Positions 1 to 8,400 of a stretch of 64,000 nucleotides of DNA are shown in pieces. The DNA is taken from assembly GCA_018374355.1 (NCBI GenBank), contig JAHAFI010000012.1, forward strand, positions 16,394 through 80,393, in the 5' to 3' direction. The translations under genes and the position numbers were made by a program. The notes under the pieces are model-generated. The model was not told the DNA's origin. It did not search any database and saw nothing but the letters and a program-made list of their open reading frames with translations. The DNA is from Clostridiales bacterium. GTDB taxonomy: Bacteria > Bacillota > Clostridia > Lachnospirales > Lachnospiraceae. Within the stretch, counting starts at the first letter, position 1; each line of letters starts with the position of its first letter.

Positions 1-155
1 TTCTGATCGGCTATATCAGCGATGTTGAAACTGATTCCAATAACCTGACCAAAAACGGTACGATCATTCCGGCAGTAAATTTCGAAGATATTCAGGAAGT
101 TCTGGTTATCAAACAGTTAAAACAGCAGCCGGAGACGGAAGGAGATGCCCAATGA
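1..155 (+). CDS. mreC: Rod shape-determining protein MreC, C-terminal end (partial)
   Basis: The reading frame is open from the window edge (first full codon at base 3) and stops at 153-155. The roughly 50 visible residues include GYISDVE, IIPAVNFEDIQEVLVI and a short polar tail, matching the end of the extracellular beta domain of MreC, the membrane-anchored scaffold that links MreB to the elongation peptidoglycan synthases. The stop overlaps the mreD start (ATGA), the usual coupled arrangement. The 5' part lies outside the window, so domain integrity cannot be judged. The identity is supported mainly by this tail and by mreD following directly. Confidence 0.85.
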   Translation, partial: LIGYISDVETDSNNLTKNGTIIPAVNFEDIQEVLVIKQLKQQPETEGDAQ

Positions 156-667
156 GACGGAAACTGATCCTGACAGTTTTGATACTTCTTACCTTTATTT
201 TGCAGGGAACTGTGTTTCATGCTCTTTCCATTGCCTCCATCACGCCCAATGTGCTTCTGATCCTCACGGTATCCTTTGGATTTATGAGAGGAAAGAGAGA
301 GGGGCTGTTTGTGGGCTTTTTCAGCGGCCTTCTGATCGATATTTTTTTCGGGGATATGATCGGATTCTATGCGCTTTTGTATATGTACATCGGATTCCTG
401 AACGGATTTTTATATAAAGTATTCTATGACGAGGATGTAAAGGTTCCTATGCTTTTGGTAGCCGTCAGTGATATTGCTTACGGCGTGATCGTTTATGGAC
501 TCCGGTTTATGCTGAGAGGCCGGCTGGATTTTTTCAGTTACCTGCACCACATTATCTTACCGGAAATGGTATACACCGTATTAATGACAGTCATCCTGTA
601 CCGGATTTTCTATCGGTTAAATCACTGGCTGGCGGAAATTGAATGGGAGGGACCAAGATTACCCTGA
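152..667 (+). CDS. mreD: Rod shape-determining protein MreD
   Basis: Small polytopic membrane protein of 171 residues with about five to six hydrophobic segments, starting at residue 5 and ending near residue 155, which fits MreD length and topology. MreD works with MreB, MreC, RodA and PBP2 in lateral wall synthesis. Its ATG overlaps the mreC stop and its own stop TGA overlaps the next ATG, so the three genes are translationally coupled. The assignment rests on hydrophobicity and position, because MreD has few conserved residues; the context makes it secure. Confidence 0.88.
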   Translation: MRRKLILTVLILLTFILQGTVFHALSIASITPNVLLILTVSFGFMRGKREGLFVGFFSGLLIDIFFGDMIGFYALLYMYIGFLNGFLYKVFYDEDVKVPMLLVAVSDIAYGVIVYGLRFMLRGRLDFFSYLHHIILPEMVYTVLMTVILYRIFYRLNHWLAEIEWEGPRLP

Positions 668-3573
668 TGAGACGAAAAAAGAATTTACTGAACAAATTGA
701 AACTTGAGAGAACAACCGTATTGCTTCTGGTATTTCTGGCTATGTCCGGGATTCTGATTCAGCGGCTTTTTTCCCTGCAGATCATTCACGGACAGGAATA
801 TGCCGATAACTTCAGTATCCAGACCACGAAAACCCGTACCCTGAAAAGTACCCGGGGAAATATTTATGACAGAAACGGCAACGTGCTGGCTTCCAATGAG
901 CTGTCCTATTCCGTTACACTGGAGGACAGCGGAACCTACAGCAGCACACGGCAGAAGAATCTGGCGCTGAACGGTGAAATCTATCAGATCATTCAGATCA
1001 TTGAAGGAAACGGCGATTCCATCAATCATGATTTTCATATTGTCTTGGACGATGCCGGACGGTATGCCTATGATGTGGAAGGTTTTTCCCTTTCCCGGTT
1101 TAAGGCTGACGTTTACGGATGTAAGACTATTGACGATCTGGAAGCGGATCAGGCTGTGGCTTCTGCCGAAACCATCGTGCAGCATCTGACCGACCAGTTT
1201 GGGTTCGAGCATGCAAAAGAACCCTATACAGCGGCGGAAAAAAAGGCAGCCGGACTTCCCGAGGAGCTTACCCGGGAGGAGCTTTTAAAGATCATAACTG
1301 TACGTTATGCACTGTTTACCACCAGCTTCCGAAAATACGTTCCGGTAACCATTGCTTCTGATGTGTCTGAGGAGACTGTAGCAGCTATTTTGGAAAGTCA
1401 GGATACCCTGCAGGGTGTGGACATTGCTGAGGATTCGATCCGTGTCTACACAGACAGCGAGTATTTTGCGCCTCTCCTCGGCTATACCGGTAAAATTTCC
1501 TCCGAGGAGCTGGCAGATTTGAAAACAGAAAATCCCGATTCCGGTTACTCCACCACCTCCATCGTGGGAAAATCCGGCATGGAAAAGGAAATGGAAACCA
1601 CCCTTCAGGGAACGGAAGGTTCTGAGAAGGTCTATGTAGATAATCTGGGAAAGGTTCTGGATATCGATGAGGATTATACGGTGGAACCTCAACAGGGAAA
1701 TGACGTATATCTGACCATTGACAAGGAACTGCAGATTGCCTGCTACAAAATCTTAGAAGAACGGATCGCCGGAATCGTAGCCAACAATATCCGGGATATC
1801 AAAACCTTTGAAGCTGACCAGAATACCGATGCTTCTGCCATCCCGATTCCTATTTATGATGTATATTTTGCACTGGTAAACAATTCCATTATTGACATCC
1901 ATCATTTTACCGCAGAGGATGCCACAGAGACAGAGCAAAAGGTGCAGCAGGCTTTCGAAAAGAAACAGGAGGAGGTCTTTCGGAGAGTCAGCGAGGAGCT
2001 GACCAAAACCAATCCTGTCTCCTACGCAGAGCTGGATCAGGAGATGCAGGGATATATGAGTTACATCGTCAATGAGATGCTGATGAGCAAGACCGGAATT
2101 CTTTCCGAGACTGCCATCGACAAAAATGACGAAATGTACAAAAAATGGACTACGGAAGAGAGCATCAGCCTTCAGGAATATCTGACCTATGCGGCCAGCC
2201 AGAACTGGATCGATATCTCACAGATTTCCGATGAAGAAACGTATCTGGATTCTTCCGATGTCTATGAGGATCTTTCCACTTATATTTCCGAATATCTGAA
2301 GGAAGATTCAGACTTCAGTAAGAGTCTCTATAAATATATGCTTCTGGACGATGAAATTTCAGGATCCGATCTTTGCAGGATCCTTTATGATCAGGGTGTT
2401 TTATCTAAGGATGATGAAGATTATCAAAGCTTCCTTTCCGGAGATCTCAAAGCCATAGAGCTGATGAATAAAAAAATTTCCAATCTGGAAATCACCCCGG
2501 CCCAGCTTGCGCTGGATCCGTGTTCCGGCTCTATTGTAATCGTGAACCCGAATTCCGGCGAGACCCTTGCCTGTGTATCCTATCCGGGATATGACAACAA
2601 CCGTCTGGCAAACAATATGGATACTGCGTACTACCGCAAACTGAACAACGACCTGTCCAAACCATTTTATAATAAAGCAACACAGGAACGTACCGCTCCC
2701 GGTTCTACCTTTAAGCCCCTTACGGCTATTGCGGGACTTTCCGAGGGTGTGATCGATGATTCCACGATCATCAACTGTAACGGTGTGTTCGACAAGCTGA
2801 AAGATACCGAAGGATTGAAGTGCTGGTTTCTTTCCGGTCACGGAAATCTGTCTATCCGGGAGGGTATCAAAAACTCCTGCAACATCTTTTTCAGTGAGAC
2901 GGTATACCGGATGGGAGAGGATGAGGAAGGCAATTTCAACTCCGGCGAAGCGTTGAACACGCTGGCAGGCTATGCGGAATTATTCAATCTGGATAAAAAA
3001 TCCGGTTTGGAAATTCCTGAAGCATCTCCGCAGGTGTCTGACCAGCTTCCAATCCCGTCAGCTATCGGACAGGGTACACACAACTATACGACTTCCCAAC
3101 TGGCCCGCTATGTGGCTACACTGGCGAACAGCGGAACGAGTTATAACCTTTCACTTTTGGATAAAACCACCGACTCTGAGGGAAATCTGATTGAGGATTT
3201 CACACCGGAGGTTTTAAGCACCATAGAACTTCCTCAGTGGATTTGGGATGATGTCCATGCAGGTATGGAAGGTGTTATACAGACAGATGCCAACCAGCTT
3301 GTTTTCGGCGACCTTCAGGTATCGCTGGCCGGAAAAACCGGTACGGCACAGCAGACAAAGACCCGTGCCAACCACGGACTTTTTATCGGCTATGCACCTG
3401 CCGAAAATCCGGAAATTGCCATGGCAACCCGTATTGCCAACGGATACAGTTCCACAAATCTGGAATGGGTAGCAAAAGATGTACTGAATTACTACTTTGG
3501 TCTGAAAGATGAAACCGAGATTCTTACCGGTCAGGCCAATCGGGAAGGCGTTACCAATACACGAACCGATTGA
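667..3573 (+). CDS. mrdA: Penicillin-binding protein 2 (elongasome class B transpeptidase) with a large insertion
   Basis: Class B PBP that cross-links peptidoglycan with RodA. From the ATG at 667 (overlapping the mreD stop; an in-frame ATG at 643 is the alternative) the protein has 968 residues. There is one N-terminal membrane segment (about residues 16-36) and a dimerisation region, and the three transpeptidase motifs are intact: STFK at 680-683, SCN at 737-739 and KTG at 890-892. Family members usually have 600-750 residues. The excess is an acidic helical stretch of over 200 residues between the dimerisation region and the transpeptidase domain (about 375-620). Its position in mreCD-pbp2-minDE-rodA supports the elongation role. 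Confidence 0.9.
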   Translation: MRRKKNLLNKLKLERTTVLLLVFLAMSGILIQRLFSLQIIHGQEYADNFSIQTTKTRTLKSTRGNIYDRNGNVLASNELSYSVTLEDSGTYSSTRQKNLALNGEIYQIIQIIEGNGDSINHDFHIVLDDAGRYAYDVEGFSLSRFKADVYGCKTIDDLEADQAVASAETIVQHLTDQFGFEHAKEPYTAAEKKAAGLPEELTREELLKIITVRYALFTTSFRKYVPVTIASDVSEETVAAILESQDTLQGVDIAEDSIRVYTDSEYFAPLLGYTGKISSEELADLKTENPDSGYSTTSIVGKSGMEKEMETTLQGTEGSEKVYVDNLGKVLDIDEDYTVEPQQGNDVYLTIDKELQIACYKILEERIAGIVANNIRDIKTFEADQNTDASAIPIPIYDVYFALVNNSIIDIHHFTAEDATETEQKVQQAFEKKQEEVFRRVSEELTKTNPVSYAELDQEMQGYMSYIVNEMLMSKTGILSETAIDKNDEMYKKWTTEESISLQEYLTYAASQNWIDISQISDEETYLDSSDVYEDLSTYISEYLKEDSDFSKSLYKYMLLDDEISGSDLCRILYDQGVLSKDDEDYQSFLSGDLKAIELMNKKISNLEITPAQLALDPCSGSIVIVNPNSGETLACVSYPGYDNNRLANNMDTAYYRKLNNDLSKPFYNKATQERTAPGSTFKPLTAIAGLSEGVIDDSTIINCNGVFDKLKDTEGLKCWFLSGHGNLSIREGIKNSCNIFFSETVYRMGEDEEGNFNSGEALNTLAGYAELFNLDKKSGLEIPEASPQVSDQLPIPSAIGQGTHNYTTSQLARYVATLANSGTSYNLSLLDKTTDSEGNLIEDFTPEVLSTIELPQWIWDDVHAGMEGVIQTDANQLVFGDLQVSLAGKTGTAQQTKTRANHGLFIGYAPAENPEIAMATRIANGYSSTNLEWVAKDVLNYYFGLKDETEILTGQANREGVTNTRTD

Positions 3574-3638
3574 TAACAAAATTGCGAAGGATAACCGGAT
3601 AATTGCAACTGAATTTTGATTAATCAGGAGGATAGAAC

Positions 3639-4418
3639 ATGAGTGAAGTAATTGTAGTAACCTCAGGAAAAGGCGGAGTTGGAAAGACTACTACAGTAGC
3701 CAATATCGGTACCGGACTTGCCGCTATGGATAAGAAGGTGGTACTGGTGGATACCGATATCGGTCTTAGAAATCTGGACGTTGTGCTGGGGCTGGAAAAC
3801 CGGATTGTCTACAATCTGGTGGATGTGATCGAGGGCAACTGCCGTATGAAGCAGGCGCTTATCAAGGACAAACGCTATTCCAACCTGTTTCTTCTTCCGT
3901 CTGCCCAGACTCGTGATAAAACTTCGGTTACACCGGAACAGATGATGAAGCTTTGCGATGAACTGAAAAATGATTTTGATTTTATTATTCTGGACTGTCC
4001 GGCAGGCATCGAGCAGGGCTTTAAAAATGCAATTGCCGGAGCATCCAAAGCCCTCGTGGTGACAACCCCGGAGGTCTCCGCCATCCGTGATGCCGACCGG
4101 ATCATCGGACTTTTGGAAGCTGAGGAACTGAAAGATATCCATCTGATCATTAACCGTCTCCGCATAGATATGGTAAAGCGGGGAGATATGATGTCTGTGG
4201 ATGATGTGGTGGACATTCTTGCTGTTCCCCTGATCGGTACGATTCCCGATGACGAAACGGTGGTCATTGCAACCAATCAGGGGGAACCCCTTGCCGGAAA
4301 GCCGGGCCCCTGCGGGCAGGCATATTCCAATATTTGTCAAAGACTTTTGGGCGAAGAGGTTCCATTTCTGAATCTGGAAAATAAAAAAGGATTTTTCGGA
4401 AGACTGTTTCGGAAATAG
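3639..4418 (+). CDS. minD: Septum site-determining ATPase MinD
   Basis: ParA/MinD-type ATPase of 259 residues. The deviant Walker A (GKGGVGKTT, residues 10-18) and DTDIGLRNLD follow the start, FIILDCPAGIE forms the second motif, and the C-terminus ends in an amphipathic membrane-targeting helix (GFFGRLFRK). MinD binds the membrane in its ATP form, recruits MinC and is released by MinE, placing the septum at mid-cell. A GGAGG-type site precedes the ATG. It sits 65 bases after PBP2 and 11 before minE. No minC is present in the window. Confidence 0.95.
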   Translation: MSEVIVVTSGKGGVGKTTTVANIGTGLAAMDKKVVLVDTDIGLRNLDVVLGLENRIVYNLVDVIEGNCRMKQALIKDKRYSNLFLLPSAQTRDKTSVTPEQMMKLCDELKNDFDFIILDCPAGIEQGFKNAIAGASKALVVTTPEVSAIRDADRIIGLLEAEELKDIHLIINRLRIDMVKRGDMMSVDDVVDILAVPLIGTIPDDETVVIATNQGEPLAGKPGPCGQAYSNICQRLLGEEVPFLNLENKKGFFGRLFRK

Positions 4419-4429
4419 GAGGGGATGAT

Positions 4430-4687
4430 ATGGGATTCTTTAACAGAAAGCGGAAAACTTCAAGTTCGATTGCAAAAGACAGACTGAATCTTCTTCTGGT
4501 TTCCGACAGGGTGAGCTGTTCCCCTCAGACCATGCAGATGTTAAGGAACGATATGATAAAAGCGGCTGGAAAATACATACCGATTGATGCAGGAAATGTA
4601 AATATCTGTTTCCGTCAGTCACCTCCGGTTCTCACTGCCAGCTTACCTCTGAAATCCAGAAGCGGCTCCATGCAGATGGAAATCTGA
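4430..4687 (+). CDS. minE: Cell division topological specificity factor MinE
   Basis: The 85-residue product shows MinE features: an N-terminal amphipathic membrane-binding stretch (MGFFNRK), the MinD-contact region with IAKDRLNLLLVSDR, then a central SPQTMQMLRNDMIKAAGKYIPID segment and a beta strand carrying LTASLPLK. MinE stimulates MinD ATP hydrolysis and drives pole-to-pole oscillation or spatial restriction of MinCD. It lies directly after minD, with its site GAGGGGATGAT before the ATG, so the two are co-translated. Confidence 0.92.
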   Translation: MGFFNRKRKTSSSIAKDRLNLLLVSDRVSCSPQTMQMLRNDMIKAAGKYIPIDAGNVNICFRQSPPVLTASLPLKSRSGSMQMEI

Positions 4688-4743
4688 CATCCTTCTTTTG
4701 GATAGTTACCTCAAATGTACAATAAGGATACAGGTGTATAAAC

Positions 4744-5892
4744 ATGCTAAAACTTTACAAACTCAGGGATTATAATTTCAGACTGGTGCTTTGGCTGATC
4801 ATGATCAGCGGCATGGGTGTGCTTCTTGTGGGCAGCGCAATGAAATCCCTTCAGACAAAACAATTAGCCGGTGTTATTCTGGGACTGGTGGTTATGGTCA
4901 TCGTTTCCTTAATGGACTACAGTTGGCTTTTGAATTTTTACTGGGTTATTTATATCGTTAATATCATGATGCTTCTATTTGTCAGGTTTTTCGGTGATAA
5001 TTCCGGAGGCGCGACCCGATGGCTGGATCTGGGCTTTATCCGTTTTCAGCCTACCGAGCTGTCAAAAATTTTCATCATCATGTTTTTTGCCCGGTACCTG
5101 ATGCATCATGAGGACGATCTGAATACGCTGAAAACGATTCTGACTTCTGTTATCCTGCTTGCTGTACCGCTGGTTCTGATCGTAATCCAGCCGGACCTGA
5201 AAAACACCATCACTGTTGCCATTGTTTTCTGCGTCCTGATGTATATTGCAGGATTGAGCTATAAGATTATTTGCGGTATATTGGCTGTTGCTATACCGCT
5301 CCTCATTGTGGCGATGATTTTAATTACCCAGACAGATCTCAAAATCATCAGTGACTATCAGAAAACACGTATCATGGCATGGCTGTACCCCGAGGATGAA
5401 GCGTACAAGGACAAGGTCATCCAGCAGCAGAACTCTATCACAGCCATCGCTTCCGGCCAGCTTACCGGAAAGGGCTACAATAACAACAAAGTTTCCTCCG
5501 CAAATAAGGGAAACTTTGTATCCCAGATCCAGACCGACTTTATCTTCGCAGTGGCAGGAGAGGAGCTGGGCTTCTGGGGTGCATCCGCTATCATTGTCCT
5601 GCTGTTTCTGATTGTGCTGGAATGTATTCTAACCAGTCGGCGGGCTAAGGATACCTCGGGAAAAATCATATGCTGCGGGATTGGAACCATTGTCGGTTTT
5701 CAAAGTTTCCTGAATATCTGCGTGGCCACCGGGCTGCTGCCGAATACAGGAACACCCCTTCCCTTTGTCAGCTATGGACTGACCTCACTGGTCAGCCTTT
5801 ATATCGGCATGGGGCTGGTATTGAATGTAGGCTTACAAAACAGAAGATATTTGGGAGGTGAAACAAATGAACATCGGATTTATCGCTCATGA
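4744..5892 (+). CDS. rodA: SEDS-family peptidoglycan glycosyltransferase RodA
   Basis: Integral membrane protein of 382 residues with about nine to ten transmembrane segments. Signature stretches of the SEDS family are visible: GGATRWLDLGFIRFQPTELSK, QPDLKNTITVAIV, QTDFIFAVAGEELGF and GLLPNTGTPLPFVSYG. SEDS proteins polymerise lipid II glycan strands with a class B PBP partner. FtsW and SpoVE share these motifs; RodA is chosen because the gene sits with mreCD and PBP2 rather than in the division-wall cluster. Its 3' end overlaps the ribosome binding site of the following gene. Confidence 0.88.
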   Translation: MLKLYKLRDYNFRLVLWLIMISGMGVLLVGSAMKSLQTKQLAGVILGLVVMVIVSLMDYSWLLNFYWVIYIVNIMMLLFVRFFGDNSGGATRWLDLGFIRFQPTELSKIFIIMFFARYLMHHEDDLNTLKTILTSVILLAVPLVLIVIQPDLKNTITVAIVFCVLMYIAGLSYKIICGILAVAIPLLIVAMILITQTDLKIISDYQKTRIMAWLYPEDEAYKDKVIQQQNSITAIASGQLTGKGYNNNKVSSANKGNFVSQIQTDFIFAVAGEELGFWGASAIIVLLFLIVLECILTSRRAKDTSGKIICCGIGTIVGFQSFLNICVATGLLPNTGTPLPFVSYGLTSLVSLYIGMGLVLNVGLQNRRYLGGETNEHRIYRS

Positions 5893-6265
5893 ATCAAAAA
5901 AGAAACTGCTGCAGAATTTTTGTATCGCATACAAGGGAATTCTCAGCAAACACGATTTGTATGCAACGGGAACTTCCGGCAGACTGATCGAAGAGGCAAC
6001 CAATCTGAGTGTACACAAGCTGCTGGCCGGCCATGTAGGCGGCGAACAGCAGATGGCTTCCATGATTGAACAGAATCAAATGGATTTAATTATCTCACTA
6101 CGTGATCCTTTTATGGCTAAAAAACCGGAACCGGATGCCAATAAGATTTTCCGGCTCTGCGACACCCATATCATTCCGCTGGCTACCAATCTGGCTTCTG
6201 CGGAGCTTCTGATCAAATCCTTAGATAGAGGAGAACTTGACTGGCGTGAAATGTACAAAAAATAA
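5867..6265 (+). CDS. mgsA: Methylglyoxal synthase-like protein with substituted active-site residues
   Basis: A protein of 132 residues from the ATG at 5867, chosen because GGGAGG at 5853-5858 lies eight bases upstream (an in-frame GTG at 5858 overlaps that site). It aligns along its length with methylglyoxal synthase, which converts dihydroxyacetone phosphate to methylglyoxal: IAHES, LYATGTSG, GGEQQ, LRDP and PLATN. Compared with the E. coli enzyme, Asp71 (catalytic base, GGDQQ) is Glu60 and His98 is Pro87, while Asp80 and Asp90 remain. Activity is therefore uncertain. It follows rodA closely, and the downstream carboxypeptidase start lies within its 3' end. Confidence 0.8.
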   Translation: MNIGFIAHESKKKLLQNFCIAYKGILSKHDLYATGTSGRLIEEATNLSVHKLLAGHVGGEQQMASMIEQNQMDLIISLRDPFMAKKPEPDANKIFRLCDTHIIPLATNLASAELLIKSLDRGELDWREMYKK

Positions 6266-7268
6266 AGCTTTAAAAAGAAAACTGAAAAATACATTGATCC
6301 TGCTGGCTATTCTCGTTCTTACAAGTGCACTGGGCATAACTGCACTCTGGTATATCCGCAGGGAAAATCAGATGGATCTCTCTTTCGCATACGACGATTC
6401 AGAGGAACTTTATGGAACCCATGGAACAGAGGTTCAGATGCAGAAAGCAGAATCCTTTGCCTCCACACTCTGTGTTTCCTCCCAGAATAAAAGTTTGGAG
6501 GGAGTGTCTCTCTCCAATGATGTGAACGCAGCTCTGTTTCATCTGGATCATGACGAGACCATGTATGCACAGGGCATTCATGAACGGGCTTATCCTGCCA
6601 GTATCACAAAAATCATGACCGCTATTTTGGCAGAAAAATACGGAAATATGGAGGACACTGTCACAATTTCCCAAACCGCTCTGAATCTGGAAGATGGTTC
6701 CACAGAAATCGGATTTCAGGCAGGAGACCAGATTACCATGGAGGAATTGTTTCACGGGCTTTTAATCTATTCCGGAAATGATGCCGCTATGATGATTGCG
6801 GAACACGTAGGAGGCACGGTGGAAAATTTTGTGGAGATGATGAATCAGGAAGCTGCTTTGCTGGGCGCCACCAATACACATTTTGTCAATCCTTCCGGAC
6901 TGCATGATGAAAATCACTATACCACAGCCTATGATATTTATCTGATGTTCCGGGAAGCTGTTTCCTATCCTCATTTTGTGGAGGTGATGCAGCTCGGAGC
7001 CTATGATATGACGTATATGCGGGGAGATCAGAAGCTGGTAAAACGTCTGGATGCCACAGACCAGTATCTCACCAAACAGGTAACTCCCCCAAAAGGGGTA
7101 ACTGTTATCGGAGGAAAGACGGGTACCACCAGCGCCGCCGGATCATGCCTTGCACTGTACAGTCAGAATGCTTATGGTGAGCCTTTTATTTCCATTGTTC
7201 TCCATGCCCCCACAAAGTCTGTGCTGTATAACAATATGAATCAGCTTCTGGAAAAAACTAATCAGTGA
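6237..7268 (+). CDS. D-alanyl-D-alanine carboxypeptidase (peptidase S11, DacA/DacF type)
   Basis: Low-molecular-weight PBP that trims the terminal D-Ala of peptidoglycan stem peptides outside the membrane. Motifs in order: SITK (122-125), SGN (179-181) and KTG (294-296), counted from the TTG at 6237. One N-terminal membrane segment (about 18-40) acts as anchor or uncleaved signal. The start is uncertain: TTG at 6237 has AGGAGA just upstream inside mgsA, and GTG at 6246 is an alternative. The protein ends soon after the catalytic domain and lacks the long C-terminal anchor domain of classic DacA. It closes the rod-shape gene run. Confidence 0.88.
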   Translation: MTGVKCTKNKALKRKLKNTLILLAILVLTSALGITALWYIRRENQMDLSFAYDDSEELYGTHGTEVQMQKAESFASTLCVSSQNKSLEGVSLSNDVNAALFHLDHDETMYAQGIHERAYPASITKIMTAILAEKYGNMEDTVTISQTALNLEDGSTEIGFQAGDQITMEELFHGLLIYSGNDAAMMIAEHVGGTVENFVEMMNQEAALLGATNTHFVNPSGLHDENHYTTAYDIYLMFREAVSYPHFVEVMQLGAYDMTYMRGDQKLVKRLDATDQYLTKQVTPPKGVTVIGGKTGTTSAAGSCLALYSQNAYGEPFISIVLHAPTKSVLYNNMNQLLEKTNQ

Positions 7269-7293
7269 TTTTTGAAAAAATTTGATTTTAGGA

Positions 7294-7322
7294 TTGTATT
7301 TTTTGGGCAAATGTTCTATAAT
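7294..7322 (+). promoter_or_regulatory. Sigma-70 type promoter for the 7385 gene
   Basis: TTGTAT at 7294-7299 and a perfect TATAAT at 7317-7322 are separated by 17 bases, in the gap between the carboxypeptidase stop and the next start. Confidence 0.75.
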
Positions 7323-7384
7323 TGTAGAAACAACACAGAAGTTTTTAGTAAATACATACTATGAAAGCTAAGGAGGACACTGCT

Positions 7385-7804
7385 ATGGTTCAATTGATTG
7401 TAGGCAAAAAGGGGAAAGGAAAAACTAAGCAGCTTTTGGATAAAGTTAACGGAGCAATTAAGACTGCAGAAGGAAATATCGTATATTTAGATAAGAGCAC
7501 AAAACACATGTACGAGTTAAACAACAAAGTCCGTCTGATTGACGTATCTGCTTATCCTTTGAGAGATTCCAGCGAGTTTATCGGATTTATCTGCGGTATT
7601 ATTTCACAGGATCACGATTTACAAGAGATGTATCTGGACAGCTTTTTAAAAATTTCTCAGTTAGATGGAAAAGATATCACTGATACACTGGAACAGTTGA
7701 AAAAGCTGTCAGAAGTTTTCAAAGTAGATTTTATACTCAGTGTTTCACTGGACAAAGAAGAACTTCCGGATGCATTACAGGAAGATATCCTTATTGCATT
7801 ATAA
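7385..7804 (+). CDS. Small P-loop protein of unknown function
   Basis: A 139-residue soluble protein. The start is ATG 7385, because AGGAGG at 7371-7376 lies eight bases upstream; an in-frame ATG at 7361 would precede the ribosome binding site. The N-terminus reads MVQLIVGKKGKGKTKQLL, a Walker-A-like loop near residues 6-13, followed by IVYLDKSTKHMY. No Walker B or other domain is recognised. It is monocistronic, with its own strong promoter and a terminator. Similar small Clostridial proteins are sometimes labelled PilT-like from the P-loop alone, which I do not regard as evidence of pilus function. Confidence 0.7.
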   Translation: MVQLIVGKKGKGKTKQLLDKVNGAIKTAEGNIVYLDKSTKHMYELNNKVRLIDVSAYPLRDSSEFIGFICGIISQDHDLQEMYLDSFLKISQLDGKDITDTLEQLKKLSEVFKVDFILSVSLDKEELPDALQEDILIAL

Positions 7805-7814
7805 GTAATCGAGA

Positions 7815-7837
7815 GGAACTGTTTCCTGAACAGTTAC
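7815..7837. repeat. Short palindrome of the GTAAC terminal-repeat type
   Basis: AACTGTT and AACAGTT flank a 5-base loop, and the right side ends in GAACAGTTAC, the same sequence as the ends of the repeat elements at 8401, 10011 and 26428. It contains essentially two ends fused together. No flanking duplication is seen, so it may be a decayed element or a chance hairpin. Confidence 0.45.
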
Positions 7838-7878
7838 CATGAGAGAACAAAAGCAGTTATGAACTAACATGAAAAGTT

Positions 7879-7917
7879 GCGGTACTTAGCTTTTTAGGCT
7901 GGGTACCGCTTTTTTAT
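7879..7917 (+). terminator. Rho-independent terminator after the P-loop gene
   Basis: GCGGTAC pairs with GTACCGC around an AGC/GCT inner stem and is followed by TTTTTTATATTTTT. It lies 75 bases after the stop at 7804. Confidence 0.85.
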
Positions 7918-8045
7918 ATTTTTACACCCTTACAGCCAGATATATTTTTTTGCACTTAAATAGACTGTAAATCGAAATATTTTGGATGTAATTCAGAACT
8001 TTAGTCTATTTGTCCAATCTATCGTTGACAAGCAGAAAATGTAAT

Positions 8046-8077
8046 GGGAACAGCATAACCAATGCCATGCTGTTCCC
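8046..8077 (-). terminator. Hairpin terminator after the DUF378 gene
   Basis: A perfect 11-bp stem GGGAACAGCAT / ATGCTGTTCCC with a 10-base loop, located 43 bases past the minus-strand stop. The minus-strand tail is ATTACATTTT, a modest U-tract. Apart from this and the preceding terminator the stretch 7840-8119 shows nothing else. Confidence 0.7.
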
Positions 8078-8119
8078 GCAAAATACAACACCACTTACTT
8101 ACACCCGCCCAGCAGCACA

Positions 8120-8323
8120 TCAGTCTCTGCCGTCACCGATTCTTCCAAAAAATGTGCAGAGATACAATCCTGACAGGCCAACCATCAGATAGACGATTCT
8201 GGATATCCATGTTAAGTTGCCGAATAAAAATGCAACCAGATCAAATTTGAACAATCCGATCAGTCCCCAGTTCAAAGCTCCAATAATTGTAATAATCAAT
8301 GCAGTATAATCCAATCCTTTCAT
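8120..8323 (-). CDS. DUF378 family small membrane protein
   Basis: A 67-residue protein with two predicted membrane spans. MKGLDYTALIITIIG, GALNWGLIGLFKFDLV and SRIVYLMVGLSGLYL are hallmarks of the DUF378 (YuzA-like) family, whose function is unknown. CAGGAGG lies upstream of the ATG at a somewhat long spacing of about 11 bases. It is encoded alone on the minus strand between two plus-strand transcription units and has its own hairpin terminator. Confidence 0.85.
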   Translation of the reverse strand: MKGLDYTALIITIIGALNWGLIGLFKFDLVAFLFGNLTWISRIVYLMVGLSGLYLCTFFGRIGDGRD

Positions 8324-8400
8324 ATCCTTTCCATTACCTCCTGTCTAGTCTTCGGTTCCTTCCTAGTATTTCCCTGTATCAGAAAAAAATGCATGAAATT

